Part shown: in pieces, positions 1-7,955 of the stretch
Layout of the letters: each line of letters opens with the position of its first letter
Numbering within the stretch: position 1 is the first letter of the stretch
From: Streptomyces cirratus
GTDB taxonomy: Bacteria; Actinomycetota; Actinomycetes; Streptomycetales; Streptomycetaceae
Assembly: GCF_014650775.1 (NCBI RefSeq)
Contig: NZ_BMVP01000001.1
Coordinates: forward strand, 124,001-188,000
Reading direction: 5' to 3'
Length of the DNA: 64,000 nucleotides
Program-made: the position numbers and the translations under genes
Notes under the pieces: model-generated
Seen by the model: only the letters and a program-made list of their open reading frames with translations
Told to the model about the DNA's origin: nothing
The model's database searches: none

Positions 1-895
1 CGGCCTCGTCGGCCAACACCACGTCCAGGGCGAGTTTAGGGGCGTGTCGGGCCAAAACCTCCAAATGACGCTGCGGAGAGAAGCCCTCTGTTTCACCGGG
101 CTGCGGCGCGAGGTTCAGCGAGAGCACCCTGCGGGCCTTCGTCGCGATCAGCGCGTCGAGCAGTTCCGGCACCAGCAGGTGCGGGATCACCGACGAGAAC
201 CAGGAACCCGGACCGAGCACCACCCAGTCCGCGTCGAGCACGGCCGCGACCGCCTCCGGCACGGCCGGCGGATCGCCGGGGACGACCTGCACGGACAGCA
301 CCTCGCCGGGGGTCAGGGCCACCGTGGCCTGCCCCCGTACGGTGTCCACGTCCTCAGGGCGCGCCGGGTCGTGGCCCTTGACCAGCGCCTGGAGCTCCAG
401 CGGTACCGCCGACATCGGCAGCACCCTGCCCTGGGCGCCGAGCAGCTTGCCGACCAGGTCGAGCGCCTGCACGGGATCGCCCAGCTGCTCCCACAGCGCG
501 ACGATCAGCAGGTTCCCGACCGCGTGCTCGTGCAGGTCCCCCGCCGACTGGAACCGGTGCTGGATGACCCGGGACCAGGTCTGGCCCCATTCGTCGTCCC
601 CGCACAGCGCGGCCAGCGCTTTGCGCAGGTCCCCGGGCGGCAGCACGCCGAGCTCCTCGCGGAGCCGGCCGCTGGAGCCGCCGTCGTCGGCGACGGTGAC
701 CACGGCCGTGAGCTCGCCGGTGATCCGGCGCAACGCGGCCAGGGAGGCCGACAGGCCCATGCCCCCGCCGAGGGCGACGACCTTGGGGGCGACGACCCTG
801 GCGGCGGAACGGCGCCCGGCACGGCCCGCGCCGTCCTCGCCCCGGACGGGGGCGAGCCGGCGCAGGCGGCGCAGGCGCAGGGAGCGACCGGTCAC
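1..895 (-). CDS. yvcK: Gluconeogenesis factor YvcK/CofD-like protein (partial, C-terminus off the left edge)
   Basis: Family of B. subtilis YvcK/MgfK, a UDP-sugar-binding protein of the CofD (2-phospho-lactate transferase-like) fold needed for growth on gluconeogenic carbon and for cell-wall homeostasis; presumed cytosolic. The sequence shows the nucleotide-binding stretch VVALGGGMG at about residues 39-47, then VADDGGSSGRLR and PGDLRKAL, all diagnostic of the family. About 298 codons are present and the stop lies outside the window. The start is a GTG that overlaps the rapZ stop as GTGA, so translation is probably coupled to rapZ. An arginine-rich N-terminal extension of about 38 residues precedes the core; a start closer to the core cannot be excluded, but the overlap favours this one. 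The uvrC-rapZ-yvcK order is the usual actinobacterial one and is normally followed by whiA, which would lie off the edge. Confidence 0.9.
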   Translation of the reverse strand, partial: MTGRSLRLRRLRRLAPVRGEDGAGRAGRRSAARVVAPKVVALGGGMGLSASLAALRRITGELTAVVTVADDGGSSGRLREELGVLPPGDLRKALAALCGDDEWGQTWSRVIQHRFQSAGDLHEHAVGNLLIVALWEQLGDPVQALDLVGKLLGAQGRVLPMSAVPLELQALVKGHDPARPEDVDTVRGQATVALTPGEVLSVQVVPGDPPAVPEAVAAVLDADWVVLGPGSWFSSVIPHLLVPELLDALIATKARRVLSLNLAPQPGETEGFSPQRHLEVLARHAPKLALDVVLADEA

Positions 896-1899
896 TCGCG
901 CCCCATGTCCCGGTGGACGACGACGGTCTCTACTCCCTCGGAGGCGAGGCGGGCCGCGAGCTTCTCGGACATGGCCACGCTGCGGTGCTTGCCGCCCGTG
1001 CAGCCGACCGCGATGGTCACGTACCGCTTGCCCTCACGGCGGTAGCCGGTGGCGATGAGCTGGAGCAGCTCGGTGTACCGGTCGAGGAACTCCTTGGCGC
1101 CGGGCTGGCTGAACACGTACCCCGACACCTCCGCGTTGAGCCCGGTGAAGGGGCGCAGCTCGGGGACCCAGTGCGGGTTGGGGATGAAACGGCAGTCGAC
1201 GACGAGGTCGGCGTCGACGGGGAGGCCGTACTTGTAGCCGAAGGACATGACGGTGGCCCGCAGCTCGGGCTCCTCGTCGCCCGCGAACCGGGCGTCCATC
1301 TTGGCGCGCAGTTCGTGCACGTTCAGGCTGGAGGTGTCGATGACGAGGTCCGCGTCACCGCGCAGCTCGCGCAGCAGGTCGCGCTCGGCGGCGATGCCGT
1401 CGACGATGCGCCCGTCGCCCTGGAGGGGGTGGGGGCGGCGGACCGACTCGAAGCGGCGGACCAGCGCGTCGTCGGAGGACTCCAGGAAGACGATGCGGCG
1501 GGTGACCCCGCGGGACTCCAGGTCGGCGAGGGACTCGCGCAGGGCGTCGAAGAACTGGCGGCCGCGGACGTCCACGACGACGGCGATGCGCGCCACGTTG
1601 CCCTGCGAGCGGGCGCCGAGCTCCACCATGGTGGGGATCAGCGCCGGCGGGAGGTTGTCGACGACGAACCAGCCGAGGTCCTCCAGGCACTTGGCCGCGG
1701 TGCTGCGGCCGGCCCCGGACATCCCGGAGATGATCACCAGCTCGGGGATGGCCGCCTCGGCGGTATCGCCGGGCTCCACTGTCGTGCCCGTACTCACCTG
1801 TGCTCCGTCTCGGTCGTACTCGGTCTCGTTCTGATCTGCTGCGTGGCCGCTCGCCGCGGCTCCATTCGCCGCGGCTTCGTTCGCCGGTCGCTCGGTCAT
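892..1899 (-). CDS. rapZ: RapZ/YvcJ family nucleotide-binding protein
   Basis: A P-loop protein of the RapZ (YhbJ/YvcJ) family. In E. coli RapZ is the RNase adapter that targets the GlmZ small RNA; in Gram-positives YvcJ hydrolyses nucleotides and its partner is less clear, so no RNA target is claimed here. The Walker A motif GMSGAGRST lies at residues 59-67, a Walker B-like VVDVRGR near 110, and the family C-terminal signature [10 protein letters not shown] near residue 303. The first ~50 residues are an acidic, Ala-rich, probably disordered extension. The ATG overlaps the uvrC stop as ATGA and the stop overlaps the yvcK start as GTGA, giving a tightly coupled three-gene operon. The length of 335 aa is longer than the typical ~290 aa because of the N-terminal extension. 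Confidence 0.93.
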   Translation of the reverse strand: MTERPANEAAANGAAASGHAADQNETEYDRDGAQVSTGTTVEPGDTAEAAIPELVIISGMSGAGRSTAAKCLEDLGWFVVDNLPPALIPTMVELGARSQGNVARIAVVVDVRGRQFFDALRESLADLESRGVTRRIVFLESSDDALVRRFESVRRPHPLQGDGRIVDGIAAERDLLRELRGDADLVIDTSSLNVHELRAKMDARFAGDEEPELRATVMSFGYKYGLPVDADLVVDCRFIPNPHWVPELRPFTGLNAEVSGYVFSQPGAKEFLDRYTELLQLIATGYRREGKRYVTIAVGCTGGKHRSVAMSEKLAARLASEGVETVVVHRDMGRE

Positions 1900-3884
1900 G
1901 GCGTTGTCCCCCGTTCGGACTCGTCTTCAATGATCTCTCCTGTCGCCATGTTGACGGCAGGACGGGCGGGGACGGCCTGGGCGAGCGCGGCGGCCACGGT
2001 CTCGGCCGTCTTGCGGCCTATGCCGGGCACTTCGCAGATCTGGTCGATTGTCGCCTGTCTCAGCTTCTTCACCGAACCGAAGTGCTTGATCAGGGCCTGC
2101 TTGCGGCTCTCGCCGAGACCCGGCACCTCGTCCAGCGGGCCTGCCTTGAAGCGCTTGCCGCGCTTGTTGCGCTGGTACTGGATGGCGAAGCGGTGGGCTT
2201 CGTCACGGACCCGCTGGAGCAGGTAGAGGCCCTCGCTGGTGCGGGGCAGCACCACCGGGTCGTCCTCGCCGGGGAGCCACACCTCCTCCAGCCGCTTGGC
2301 GAGGCCGCACACCGCCACGTCGTCGATCCCCAGCTCCTCCAGGGCCCGCTTGGCGGCCGTGACCTGCGGCCGGCCGCCGTCGACCACGACGAGCTGCGGC
2401 GGGTACGCGAAGCGCTTGGGGCGGCCGTCGTCCTCTTCCGGGCCGTCCGTCTCCCCGTCCTCGGGGGACCACTCGCCCGTCTTCAGCTTCTCCTGGAGGT
2501 AGCGCCGGAAGCGCCGGGAGACCACCTCGTGCATGGACCGGACGTCGTCCTGCCCCTCGAAGGACTTGATCTGGAAGCGGCGGTACTCGCTCTTGCGGGC
2601 CAGCCCGTCCTCGAAGACGACCATGGATGCCACGACGTCGTCGCCCTGGAGGTGCGAGATGTCGAAGCACTCGATGCGCAGCGGCGCGCCGTCCAGCTCC
2701 AGGGCCTCGGCGATCTCCTCCAGGGCGCGGGAGCGGGTGGTGAGGTCGGCGGCCCGCTTGGTCTTGTGCAGGGCGAGGGACTGCTGCGCGTTGCGGTGGA
2801 CGGTCTCCATGAGGGCCTTCTTGTCCCCGCGCTGCGGGATGCGCAGGCTGACCTGCGACCCGCGCCGCCCGGCGAGCCACTGCCCCAGGGTGGGCGCGTC
2901 CTCGGGCAGCACGGGTACGAGCACCTCCTTGGGGACGCTTTCGCCGCTCTCCTCCCCGTAGAGCTGCTGGAGGGCGTGCTCGACGAGTCCTGCGGTGTCG
3001 ACGGCCTCCACCTTGTCGGTGACCCATCCGCGCTGGCCGCGGACCCGGCCGCCGCGTACGTGGAAGATCTGCACGGCGGCTTCCAGCTCGTCCTCGGCGA
3101 CGGCGATGAGGTCGGCGTCGGTGGCGTCGGCGAGGACGACGGCGTTCTTCTCCATGGCCCGGCGCAGTGCGCCTATGTCGTCGCGCAGCCGGGCGGCCTT
3201 CTCGTATTCCATCTCCTCGGCGGCCTCGTGCATCTGCGCTTCGAGGCGGGAGAGGTACGTCCCCGTCCGCCCGGCCATGAAGTCGCAGAAGTCCTCGGCG
3301 AGTTCACGGTGCTCCTCGGGGGTGACGCGGCCGACGCAGGGCGCGGAGCACTTGCCGATGTAGCCGAGCAGGCAGGGCCGGCCGATCTGGGCGGACCGCT
3401 TGAACACGCCGGCGGAGCAGGTCCGCACGGGGAAGACCCGGAGCATCAGGTCGACGGTCTCGCGGATGGCCCAGGCGTGGCCGTAGGGCCCGAAGTACCG
3501 CACGCCCTTCTTCTTGGGGCCGCGCATGACCTGGACCCGGGGGTATTCCTCGTTCATCGTCACGGCGAGGGAGGGGTAGCTCTTGTCGTCCCGGTACTTG
3601 ACGTTGAACCGGGGGTCGAACTCCTTGATCCAGGAGTATTCGAGCTGGAGCGCCTCGACCTCGGTGGAGACGACGGTCCATTCGACGGAGGCGGCGGTCG
3701 TCACCATGGTGGCGGTACGGGGGTGCAGGTTCGCGACGTCCTGGAAGTAGCTGGCCACGCGTTGGCGCAGGCTCTTGGCCTTCCCGACGTAGATCACCCG
3801 GCGGTGTTCGTCGCGGAACTTGTAGACGCCCGGGGACTCGGGGATCTGCCCCGGCTGGGGGCGGTAGCTGGAGGGGTCGGCCAT
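1896..3884 (-). CDS. uvrC: UvrABC system protein C (excinuclease subunit)
   Basis: UvrC makes the 3' and 5' incisions flanking a lesion after UvrB is loaded by UvrA in nucleotide excision repair. The 662-aa product shows the N-terminal GIY-YIG nuclease (GVYKF near residue 18, then [12 protein letters not shown]), a UVR domain that binds UvrB near residues 205-240 ([13 protein letters not shown]), a C-terminal RNase H-like nuclease with ECFDISH, VVVDGG and DEAHRFAI carrying the catalytic acidic and His residues, and a helix-hairpin-helix tail ([13 protein letters not shown]). A short acidic insert ([10 protein letters not shown]) precedes VVVDGG. The start was set at [10 protein letters not shown] because the GIY-YIG fold begins just after it; the reading frame is open ~500 nt further upstream but that stretch is repeat DNA with no family similarity. 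First gene of the uvrC-rapZ-yvcK operon. Confidence 0.96.
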   Translation of the reverse strand: MADPSSYRPQPGQIPESPGVYKFRDEHRRVIYVGKAKSLRQRVASYFQDVANLHPRTATMVTTAASVEWTVVSTEVEALQLEYSWIKEFDPRFNVKYRDDKSYPSLAVTMNEEYPRVQVMRGPKKKGVRYFGPYGHAWAIRETVDLMLRVFPVRTCSAGVFKRSAQIGRPCLLGYIGKCSAPCVGRVTPEEHRELAEDFCDFMAGRTGTYLSRLEAQMHEAAEEMEYEKAARLRDDIGALRRAMEKNAVVLADATDADLIAVAEDELEAAVQIFHVRGGRVRGQRGWVTDKVEAVDTAGLVEHALQQLYGEESGESVPKEVLVPVLPEDAPTLGQWLAGRRGSQVSLRIPQRGDKKALMETVHRNAQQSLALHKTKRAADLTTRSRALEEIAEALELDGAPLRIECFDISHLQGDDVVASMVVFEDGLARKSEYRRFQIKSFEGQDDVRSMHEVVSRRFRRYLQEKLKTGEWSPEDGETDGPEEDDGRPKRFAYPPQLVVVDGGRPQVTAAKRALEELGIDDVAVCGLAKRLEEVWLPGEDDPVVLPRTSEGLYLLQRVRDEAHRFAIQYQRNKRGKRFKAGPLDEVPGLGESRKQALIKHFGSVKKLRQATIDQICEVPGIGRKTAETVAAALAQAVPARPAVNMATGEIIEDESERGTTP

Positions 3885-4859
3885 GCCAACCACCCTACTG
3901 TCGCGCACGGACAACCCACCCCCACGCCTCTCCCCTGGCCGGGGGTGGATGGGGACGGCACCTGCGGCCCCCGCCGGGGAACGCGTGCGCACGCCGCGCG
4001 CGGCGCCGTCCGGGGGCGCGTGGGCGGCCGGCGCCCCGCGGCCCCGTCCGGGGACACCACCGGCGCCGCGCCGCGTCCCCCGCCTGGGCCGTCGCCGGAC
4101 CACGTGCCCGCCAGGCCGCTCCCCCGTGCACACCCCCGGCCCGGCCCCCGCCCCGGCCGGCGGCCGGCACCCGAACGCCGTCCCGCCCGCGGGTCGGCGG
4201 GGCGGCCGCACGCGGTCGGCACGGGCCCTGGGGGGCGGGGCCACCCGCGGACGGCCCCCGGACCGGGGCAGATCCGGCGCCGGGGCCGCCGGGTCGTCCC
4301 GTACAGCACCCGGAACGGGACGGGTCCGGGGGCCCGGTGCGCCGCGCCCGCGCGGCGGATGAGGGCAGGGGCGCGGAGCGCCCGTCACGGGGGCCGGGGG
4401 CTTGCCCCCGGTTACGGGAAGGGGCGGGGAGGGGCAACGACCCGCGCAGCGGCTCCGGGAACGGGCCGGGACCAGCGTCGCACCGGGGGCGGGGGTTCCC
4501 GGCCGGGCCCGCAGGGCCGCGCACGCGGCGGCCGAACGCGGGGCCGCCCGGAACGGGGCAGGTCCGGGGGCCCGGTGCGCCGCGCCCGCGCGGCGGATGA
4601 GGGCAGCGGCGCGGAGCGCCCGTCACGGGGGCCGGGGGCTTGCCCCCGGTTACGGGAAGGGGCGGGGAGGGGCAACGACCCGCGCAGCGGCTCCGGGAAC
4701 GAGCCGGGGCCGCGTCGCACCAGTGGCGAGGATGGTCTGGCCGGGCCCGCAGGGCCGCGCACGCGGCGGCGGTCGAACGCGGACGGCCCTGCGGGGCGGG
4801 GCACCCCCGGGCGGGGGGGTGGGCCCTGCCGCCTGGCGGGCGGCAGGGCCCGGCGTGGG
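3885..4859. repeat. Non-coding GC-rich block with a ~240-bp unit present twice
   Basis: No gene is supported here; the open frames on both strands are GC artefacts with Pro/Arg/Gly-only composition. Positions 4322-4560 and 4561-4800 are two nearly identical direct copies. Each contains the stretch CGGGGGCTTGCCCCCGG, a pyrimidine-purine run GGGAAGGGGCGGGGAGGGG, and a conserved tail ending in GCGGCGG-rich sequence; the copies differ by a handful of substitutions and small indels. The left third (3885-4320) is C-rich and unique as far as I can see. Related G-rich stretches occur inside hrpB and beside the uvrA terminator, so this looks like a member of a dispersed intergenic repeat family of streptomycetes. 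It separates uvrC from the secreted-protein genes. Confidence 0.7.
4821..4851 (-). terminator. Strong hairpin after the 4860-5633 gene
   Basis: A perfect 13-bp inverted repeat (GGGCCCTGCCGCC / GGCGGCAGGGCCC) with a 5-nt loop lies 9 nt past the stop codon of the neighbouring minus-strand gene. There is no U-run, as is usual for terminators in high-GC actinomycetes. The symmetry means it could also stop read-through from the left. Confidence 0.75.
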
Positions 4860-5633
4860 TCAGGGGCGCAGGGCCCGACGGCGCAGGAGGACCGCGCCGG
4901 TCCCGGCCAGGGCCAGCGCAGCGGCCGCGCCGGCCGGGACGGCCGGGGAGCCGCCGGCGGGGCCACCGTCGTAGCCCCCGGCCTTGCCCGCCTCCGCGTA
5001 CGCCGACCCCGGCAGTTTGTCCCCGTACGCCCGCTCGACCCGCGCCCGGTACGCGGCCAGGCTCGTGCCCCCGGCACCGACGGCCCGCTCCGCGTCCTCG
5101 TCCAGCGGCAGCACCCTCGCACCCCGGGCCACGTACCACGCGTCGATCTGCGGCTCCCGGAACACCGTCCCGCCCGGCAGTTTCTCCGCGCCGAGCCGCG
5201 CGTAGCGGAACTCGTCGTCGCCGGTGGCGATGTTCACCACCTGCCATCCGGCCTCCGTGCGCGCCGTCCACAGCGCGGCCTGCTGACCGTCCGAGGAGAC
5301 CGCCTTGCTGGCGAGGAACTCCAGCCGGGCGACCGGCGCCCCGGCCTTGCCCGCCACGAAGTCCGGCGAGAGGTAGTTCACCGGGATCGCCTCGCCCTCC
5401 ACCCGCGGCCGGGCAGCAGTCACGGCGACCTTGCCCTCCCGCGCGAAGAACCGGGACAGGGTGTCCAGCGTCGCGGGCGCGGCGGCCGCCTGCGCGGCCG
5501 CCGCCTTGACCTCGGCGGTCGCGGACTGCGGCTGTGGGACGGGGGCCGCCTGCGCCTGCGGGGCCAGCGCCAGACAGGCGGCTGCGGTGGCGAGGACCGC
5601 GACGGCGGCGTTGCGCAACTGTCCGGTGTTCAC
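4860..5633 (-). CDS. Secreted, C-terminally membrane-anchored protein of unknown function
   Basis: I do not recognise the family. The 257-aa product has a Sec signal peptide (hydrophobic AVAVLATAAACLALA, cleavage likely after AQA near residue 29), an Ala-rich linker, a globular part of about 150 residues (FFAREGKVAVTAARP to YGDKLPGSAY), a Gly/Pro/Ala linker and a C-terminal transmembrane helix followed by RRRALRP, an arrangement like a cell-wall sorted or tail-anchored surface protein but without a recognisable sorting motif. It starts with GTG four nucleotides after the stop of the upstream cysteine protease, so the two are one operon and may act together outside the cell: a protease activator, inhibitor or membrane tether are all possible and none is shown by sequence. 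A strong terminator follows. Confidence 0.75.
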   Translation of the reverse strand: MNTGQLRNAAVAVLATAAACLALAPQAQAAPVPQPQSATAEVKAAAAQAAAAPATLDTLSRFFAREGKVAVTAARPRVEGEAIPVNYLSPDFVAGKAGAPVARLEFLASKAVSSDGQQAALWTARTEAGWQVVNIATGDDEFRYARLGAEKLPGGTVFREPQIDAWYVARGARVLPLDEDAERAVGAGGTSLAAYRARVERAYGDKLPGSAYAEAGKAGGYDGGPAGGSPAVPAGAAAALALAGTGAVLLRRRALRP

Positions 5634-5637
5634 GCGG

Positions 5638-6228
5638 TCACGCTCCGATCCGGTAGAGCGAGTGGGTCCAGGAGAAGGTGCTGTTGTCGACGTACCAGGC
5701 GTGGGAGGCCCAGTTGTAGCGGTCGTTCGAGGGCCAGGGGTCGCCCCAGTACACCCAGCTGCTGGCGGTGTCGTACCCGTACAGGACGTGCATGTGCCCG
5801 CCCCCGTTCGACCACTGGATACGGGTCTCCACCGGCCGGTTGGCGTTGATCTCGCTCTGGACGGTCGAGTACTGGAGCCATCCGCTCACGTAGGAACCGG
5901 AGTTGATGCCCGCCCAGCGCAGGGCCGTCTGGACGTTGCCCAAGGTGGCTTGGTTGTTGGGGCATTCGGTGCCCTGCTGGCGGTTGAAGGCGGCGTTGCA
6001 GAACTGGTTCTGGCTGTAGTTGCGGCCGAACCAGGTGGCGATGGTGTTGCCGGAGGCGGCCCAGCACCAGTTGGTCTTCTGCTGCGCCTGCATCGTGATG
6101 TTCAGCCGGTTGTAGGACAGGACTGATTCGGCGCCGGCATCGGCGGCGGTGGCGGTGCCGGCGGGCAGGGCGAACAGCAGGGCGGTGAGGATGGCGGCCA
6201 GGGACAGCCGCCGGTGGGGGTTGCGCAT
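5638..6228 (-). CDS. Secreted papain-like cysteine protease (C70/C39-like)
   Basis: A 196-aa exported papain-fold peptidase resembling the AvrRpt2-type (C70) and Peptidase_C39_2 groups. Residues 1-28 form a signal peptide (RRLSLAAILTALLFALPAG, cleavage near ATA-ADA). The catalytic Cys is C55 in NWCWAASG, the general-base His is H145 in GGGHMHVLYGYD, and D163 in YWGDPWPS fits the third residue. Two further cysteines (C77, C89) could form a disulfide. It is too short to carry a pro-domain or transport domain. It heads a two-gene operon with the membrane-anchored protein downstream and diverges from an HTH regulator; the space between holds direct repeats that may control both. Substrate unknown. 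A bacteriocin-leader peptidase is unlikely because no ABC exporter is present. Confidence 0.82.
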   Translation of the reverse strand: MRNPHRRLSLAAILTALLFALPAGTATAADAGAESVLSYNRLNITMQAQQKTNWCWAASGNTIATWFGRNYSQNQFCNAAFNRQQGTECPNNQATLGNVQTALRWAGINSGSYVSGWLQYSTVQSEINANRPVETRIQWSNGGGHMHVLYGYDTASSWVYWGDPWPSNDRYNWASHAWYVDNSTFSWTHSLYRIGA

Positions 6229-6341
6229 CGCGTTCCTCCCGTGGGGGGAGTGGGGATGGAGGAGCGCGTCCGGACGCTGATGAGGAGCATCAGGGTGTTG
6301 TCGCGATCAGGTCAACAGGCTTCAATGCACGGTGACATCGG

Positions 6342-6374
6342 GGTGTGAACGGCGCAGCGCCGGTGTGAACGGCG
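6342..6374. promoter_or_regulatory. Two direct GGTGTGAACGGCG sites spaced 20 bp
   Basis: Identical 13-mers begin at 6342 and 6362, exactly two helical turns apart, so a protein would meet them on one DNA face. The same GTGAAC core recurs in a perfect palindrome about 90 bp further on. They lie between the divergent cysteine protease operon and the HTH gene, where an operator for either would be expected. No protein is assigned by sequence. Confidence 0.5.
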
Positions 6375-6383
6375 GCCGTCCCG

Positions 6384-6416
6384 TCACCTGGACCTCACCT
6401 GGACCTCACCTGGACC
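6384..6416 (+). repeat. Three perfect tandem copies of an 11-bp unit
   Basis: TCACCTGGACC is repeated three times without a mismatch, followed by a partial fourth beginning. An 11-bp period also keeps copies roughly on one helix face. It sits in the divergent intergenic region upstream of the HTH gene. Confidence 0.8.
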
Positions 6417-6453
6417 ACAGAGGTCACCGGCGCGGTCCCCCGCCCCGCCACAC

Positions 6454-6465
6454 GTGAACGTTCAC
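6454..6465. promoter_or_regulatory. Perfect palindrome GTGAACGTTCAC upstream of the HTH gene
   Basis: A 12-bp perfect dyad containing two inverted GTGAAC half-sites, ending only 15 nt before the GTG start and abutting the Shine-Dalgarno. Together with the two upstream GTGAAC direct repeats it makes a plausible autoregulatory operator of the adjoining HTH protein. This is inference from placement. Confidence 0.5.
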
Positions 6466-6480
6466 AGGAGGGAGCACGCC

Positions 6481-7419
6481 GTGCCGCCGAGCGCCGAAAG
6501 CGATCCGGACCTGCCACGACTGCTGCACGCCGGGCCCTTCCACCTCGCGCTACGGGCCGCGCTCACCGCCCGCGGCCTGCCCCTGCACCGGGTGCAGCAC
6601 CGCCTCGCGGCCCAGGGCATCAAGGTCGGCGTGACCAGCCTCAGCTACTGGCAGCAGGGAGCCCGGCGCCCGCAGCGCCCCGAGTCGCTGAGGGCCGTAC
6701 GGGCCCTGGAGCAGATCCTGGAACTGCCCGAGGGAACGTTACTGCGGCTGCTGTCCGCATCCGGGGCCGCCGGGGCGGCCACCAGTCGTCCGCCCGCCCG
6801 CTCGTACCGGGCCCTGGTCAGCGCGGGCGCAGCGGTGGACGAGCTGCTGGCCGGCCTGGAACTGCCCGCCGACGGAGGCCTCCACACGGTCGGCCACCAC
6901 GAGCGGGTGCGCGTCGGCGCGGGCGGTGAGCTGCTGGACCGCGCCTCGCAGCACGTCGTACGGGCCCACCGGGACGGCGTCGACCGCTACCTCGCCGTCC
7001 ACCACGGCGACCCGGGCTGCGACCCGGAGCGGATCCGGGTCCGCGCGGGCGAGAACTGCCGGACGGGGCGCGTGCGGTGGCACCGCGGGACCGGGGTGCT
7101 GGTCGCCGAGCTGCTCTTCGACGCCCGGCTGCGCACCGGCGACACCTACCTCTTCGGCTACGGATTCGAAGACGGCACGGGCGGCCGCTGCACCGAGTAC
7201 GTACGGGGGTTCACCTACACCGGCGGCCAGTACGTGCTCCAGGTCCGCTTCGACGAGGCGGCCCTGCCGGTGCGCTGCCGGCGCTTCACCCGCAGCAGCC
7301 CCGGCGCGCCGCGCACCGCACTGGCGGATCTGACCCCGAGCGGACGCCACCGGGCGGTGCACCTCGTGGAGGAGTCGGTCCGGCGCGGCATCCTGGGCAT
7401 CGCCTGGGACTGGGACTGA
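6481..7419 (+). CDS. XRE-like HTH regulator containing a TTA (bldA-type) codon
   Basis: A 312-aa probable DNA-binding protein. The N-terminal third resembles actinobacterial XRE-like HTH proteins that choose a 'transition' promoter: LTARGLPLHRVQHRLAAQG, then SLSYWQQGARRPQRPESLR and LEQILELPEGTLLRLL. The remaining 200 residues form a beta-rich domain of unknown function (GDTYLFGYGFEDGTGG, EYVRGFTYTGGQYVLQVRF) seen in uncharacterised streptomycete regulators. The start was set at the GTG six nucleotides after AGGAGGGAG rather than at an upstream GTG inside the palindrome. Codon 87 is TTA, the only in-frame TTA I find in the window, which suggests dependence on the bldA tRNA and hence expression tied to development. 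It is divergent from a secreted protease operon that it may control. Confidence 0.78.
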   Translation: MPPSAESDPDLPRLLHAGPFHLALRAALTARGLPLHRVQHRLAAQGIKVGVTSLSYWQQGARRPQRPESLRAVRALEQILELPEGTLLRLLSASGAAGAATSRPPARSYRALVSAGAAVDELLAGLELPADGGLHTVGHHERVRVGAGGELLDRASQHVVRAHRDGVDRYLAVHHGDPGCDPERIRVRAGENCRTGRVRWHRGTGVLVAELLFDARLRTGDTYLFGYGFEDGTGGRCTEYVRGFTYTGGQYVLQVRFDEAALPVRCRRFTRSSPGAPRTALADLTPSGRHRAVHLVEESVRRGILGIAWDWD

Positions 7420-7442
7420 GCCGTCCTTCGCTACCGGCTCGC

Positions 7443-7874
7443 TCAGCCGGCGATCAGCTTGCCGCCCTCCGCCTTGACGGGGACCGGCGACAGCGGGTCT
7501 GCGGCCGGGCCGCGCAGCACCTTGCCGGTGCTCACGTCGAAGCGGCTGCCGTGGCAGGGGCAGTTGCCCTGCCCTTCGACGATCTTGTCCAAGATGCAGC
7601 CCGCGTGCGTGCACTGGGCGGTGAAGGCCTTGTACTGGCCCTCCGCCGAGCAGCTGACGACGAGCTTCTGCTCCCGGTACAGCTTGGCGCCGCCGACCGG
7701 GACGTCCGTCGCCGCGCCGAGCTCGACCGGCTCGCCCGGGACCGCCGGGGAGCCCGCCGCGCCGCTCGCCTCGGTGGAGCAGGCCGCGAGGGTCAGTCCG
7801 GCGCCGGCGGCTCCGGCGAGGGCGGCCGCGCCCTTGAGCACGGTGCGGCGGGCTGCTGACTGTGACGCGGACAT
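7443..7874 (-). CDS. Tat-exported Rieske [2Fe-2S] lipoprotein
   Basis: A 143-aa extracytoplasmic electron-transfer protein. A twin-arginine signal (RRTVLKGAAALAG) leads to a lipobox ending at C32 (LTLAAC), so it should be exported folded with its cluster and lipid-anchored. The Rieske ligands are C88/H90 (in QCTHAGC) and C105/H108 (in CPCHGSRF), with C93 and C107 placed for the conserved disulfide. It is a free-standing 'QcrA-like' ferredoxin, not the membrane-spanning cytochrome bc subunit, which is larger and lies with qcrBC. No redox partner is adjacent. Convergent with the HTH gene, the two stops being ~20 bp apart. Confidence 0.9.
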   Translation of the reverse strand: MSASQSAARRTVLKGAAALAGAAGAGLTLAACSTEASGAAGSPAVPGEPVELGAATDVPVGGAKLYREQKLVVSCSAEGQYKAFTAQCTHAGCILDKIVEGQGNCPCHGSRFDVSTGKVLRGPAADPLSPVPVKAEGGKLIAG

Positions 7875-7955
7875 GCGGTGCTCCTGGTGTCGTGGGGCCG
7901 GCGCCCGGCCGGGCCCGTCCGACGATACCGCCGCCGGATGGGGTACTTTCCCCGC

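Noticed and set aside
3895..5271. Minus- and plus-strand frames in the block after uvrC
   Set aside because: Composition is only Arg/Pro/Gly/Ala, frames run through direct repeats, and there is no ribosome site or family match.
1800..5849. Very long open frame on the plus strand across uvrC and beyond
   Set aside because: It is antisense to uvrC/rapZ and lacks any family motif; long shadow frames are common in high-GC DNA because stop codons are rare.
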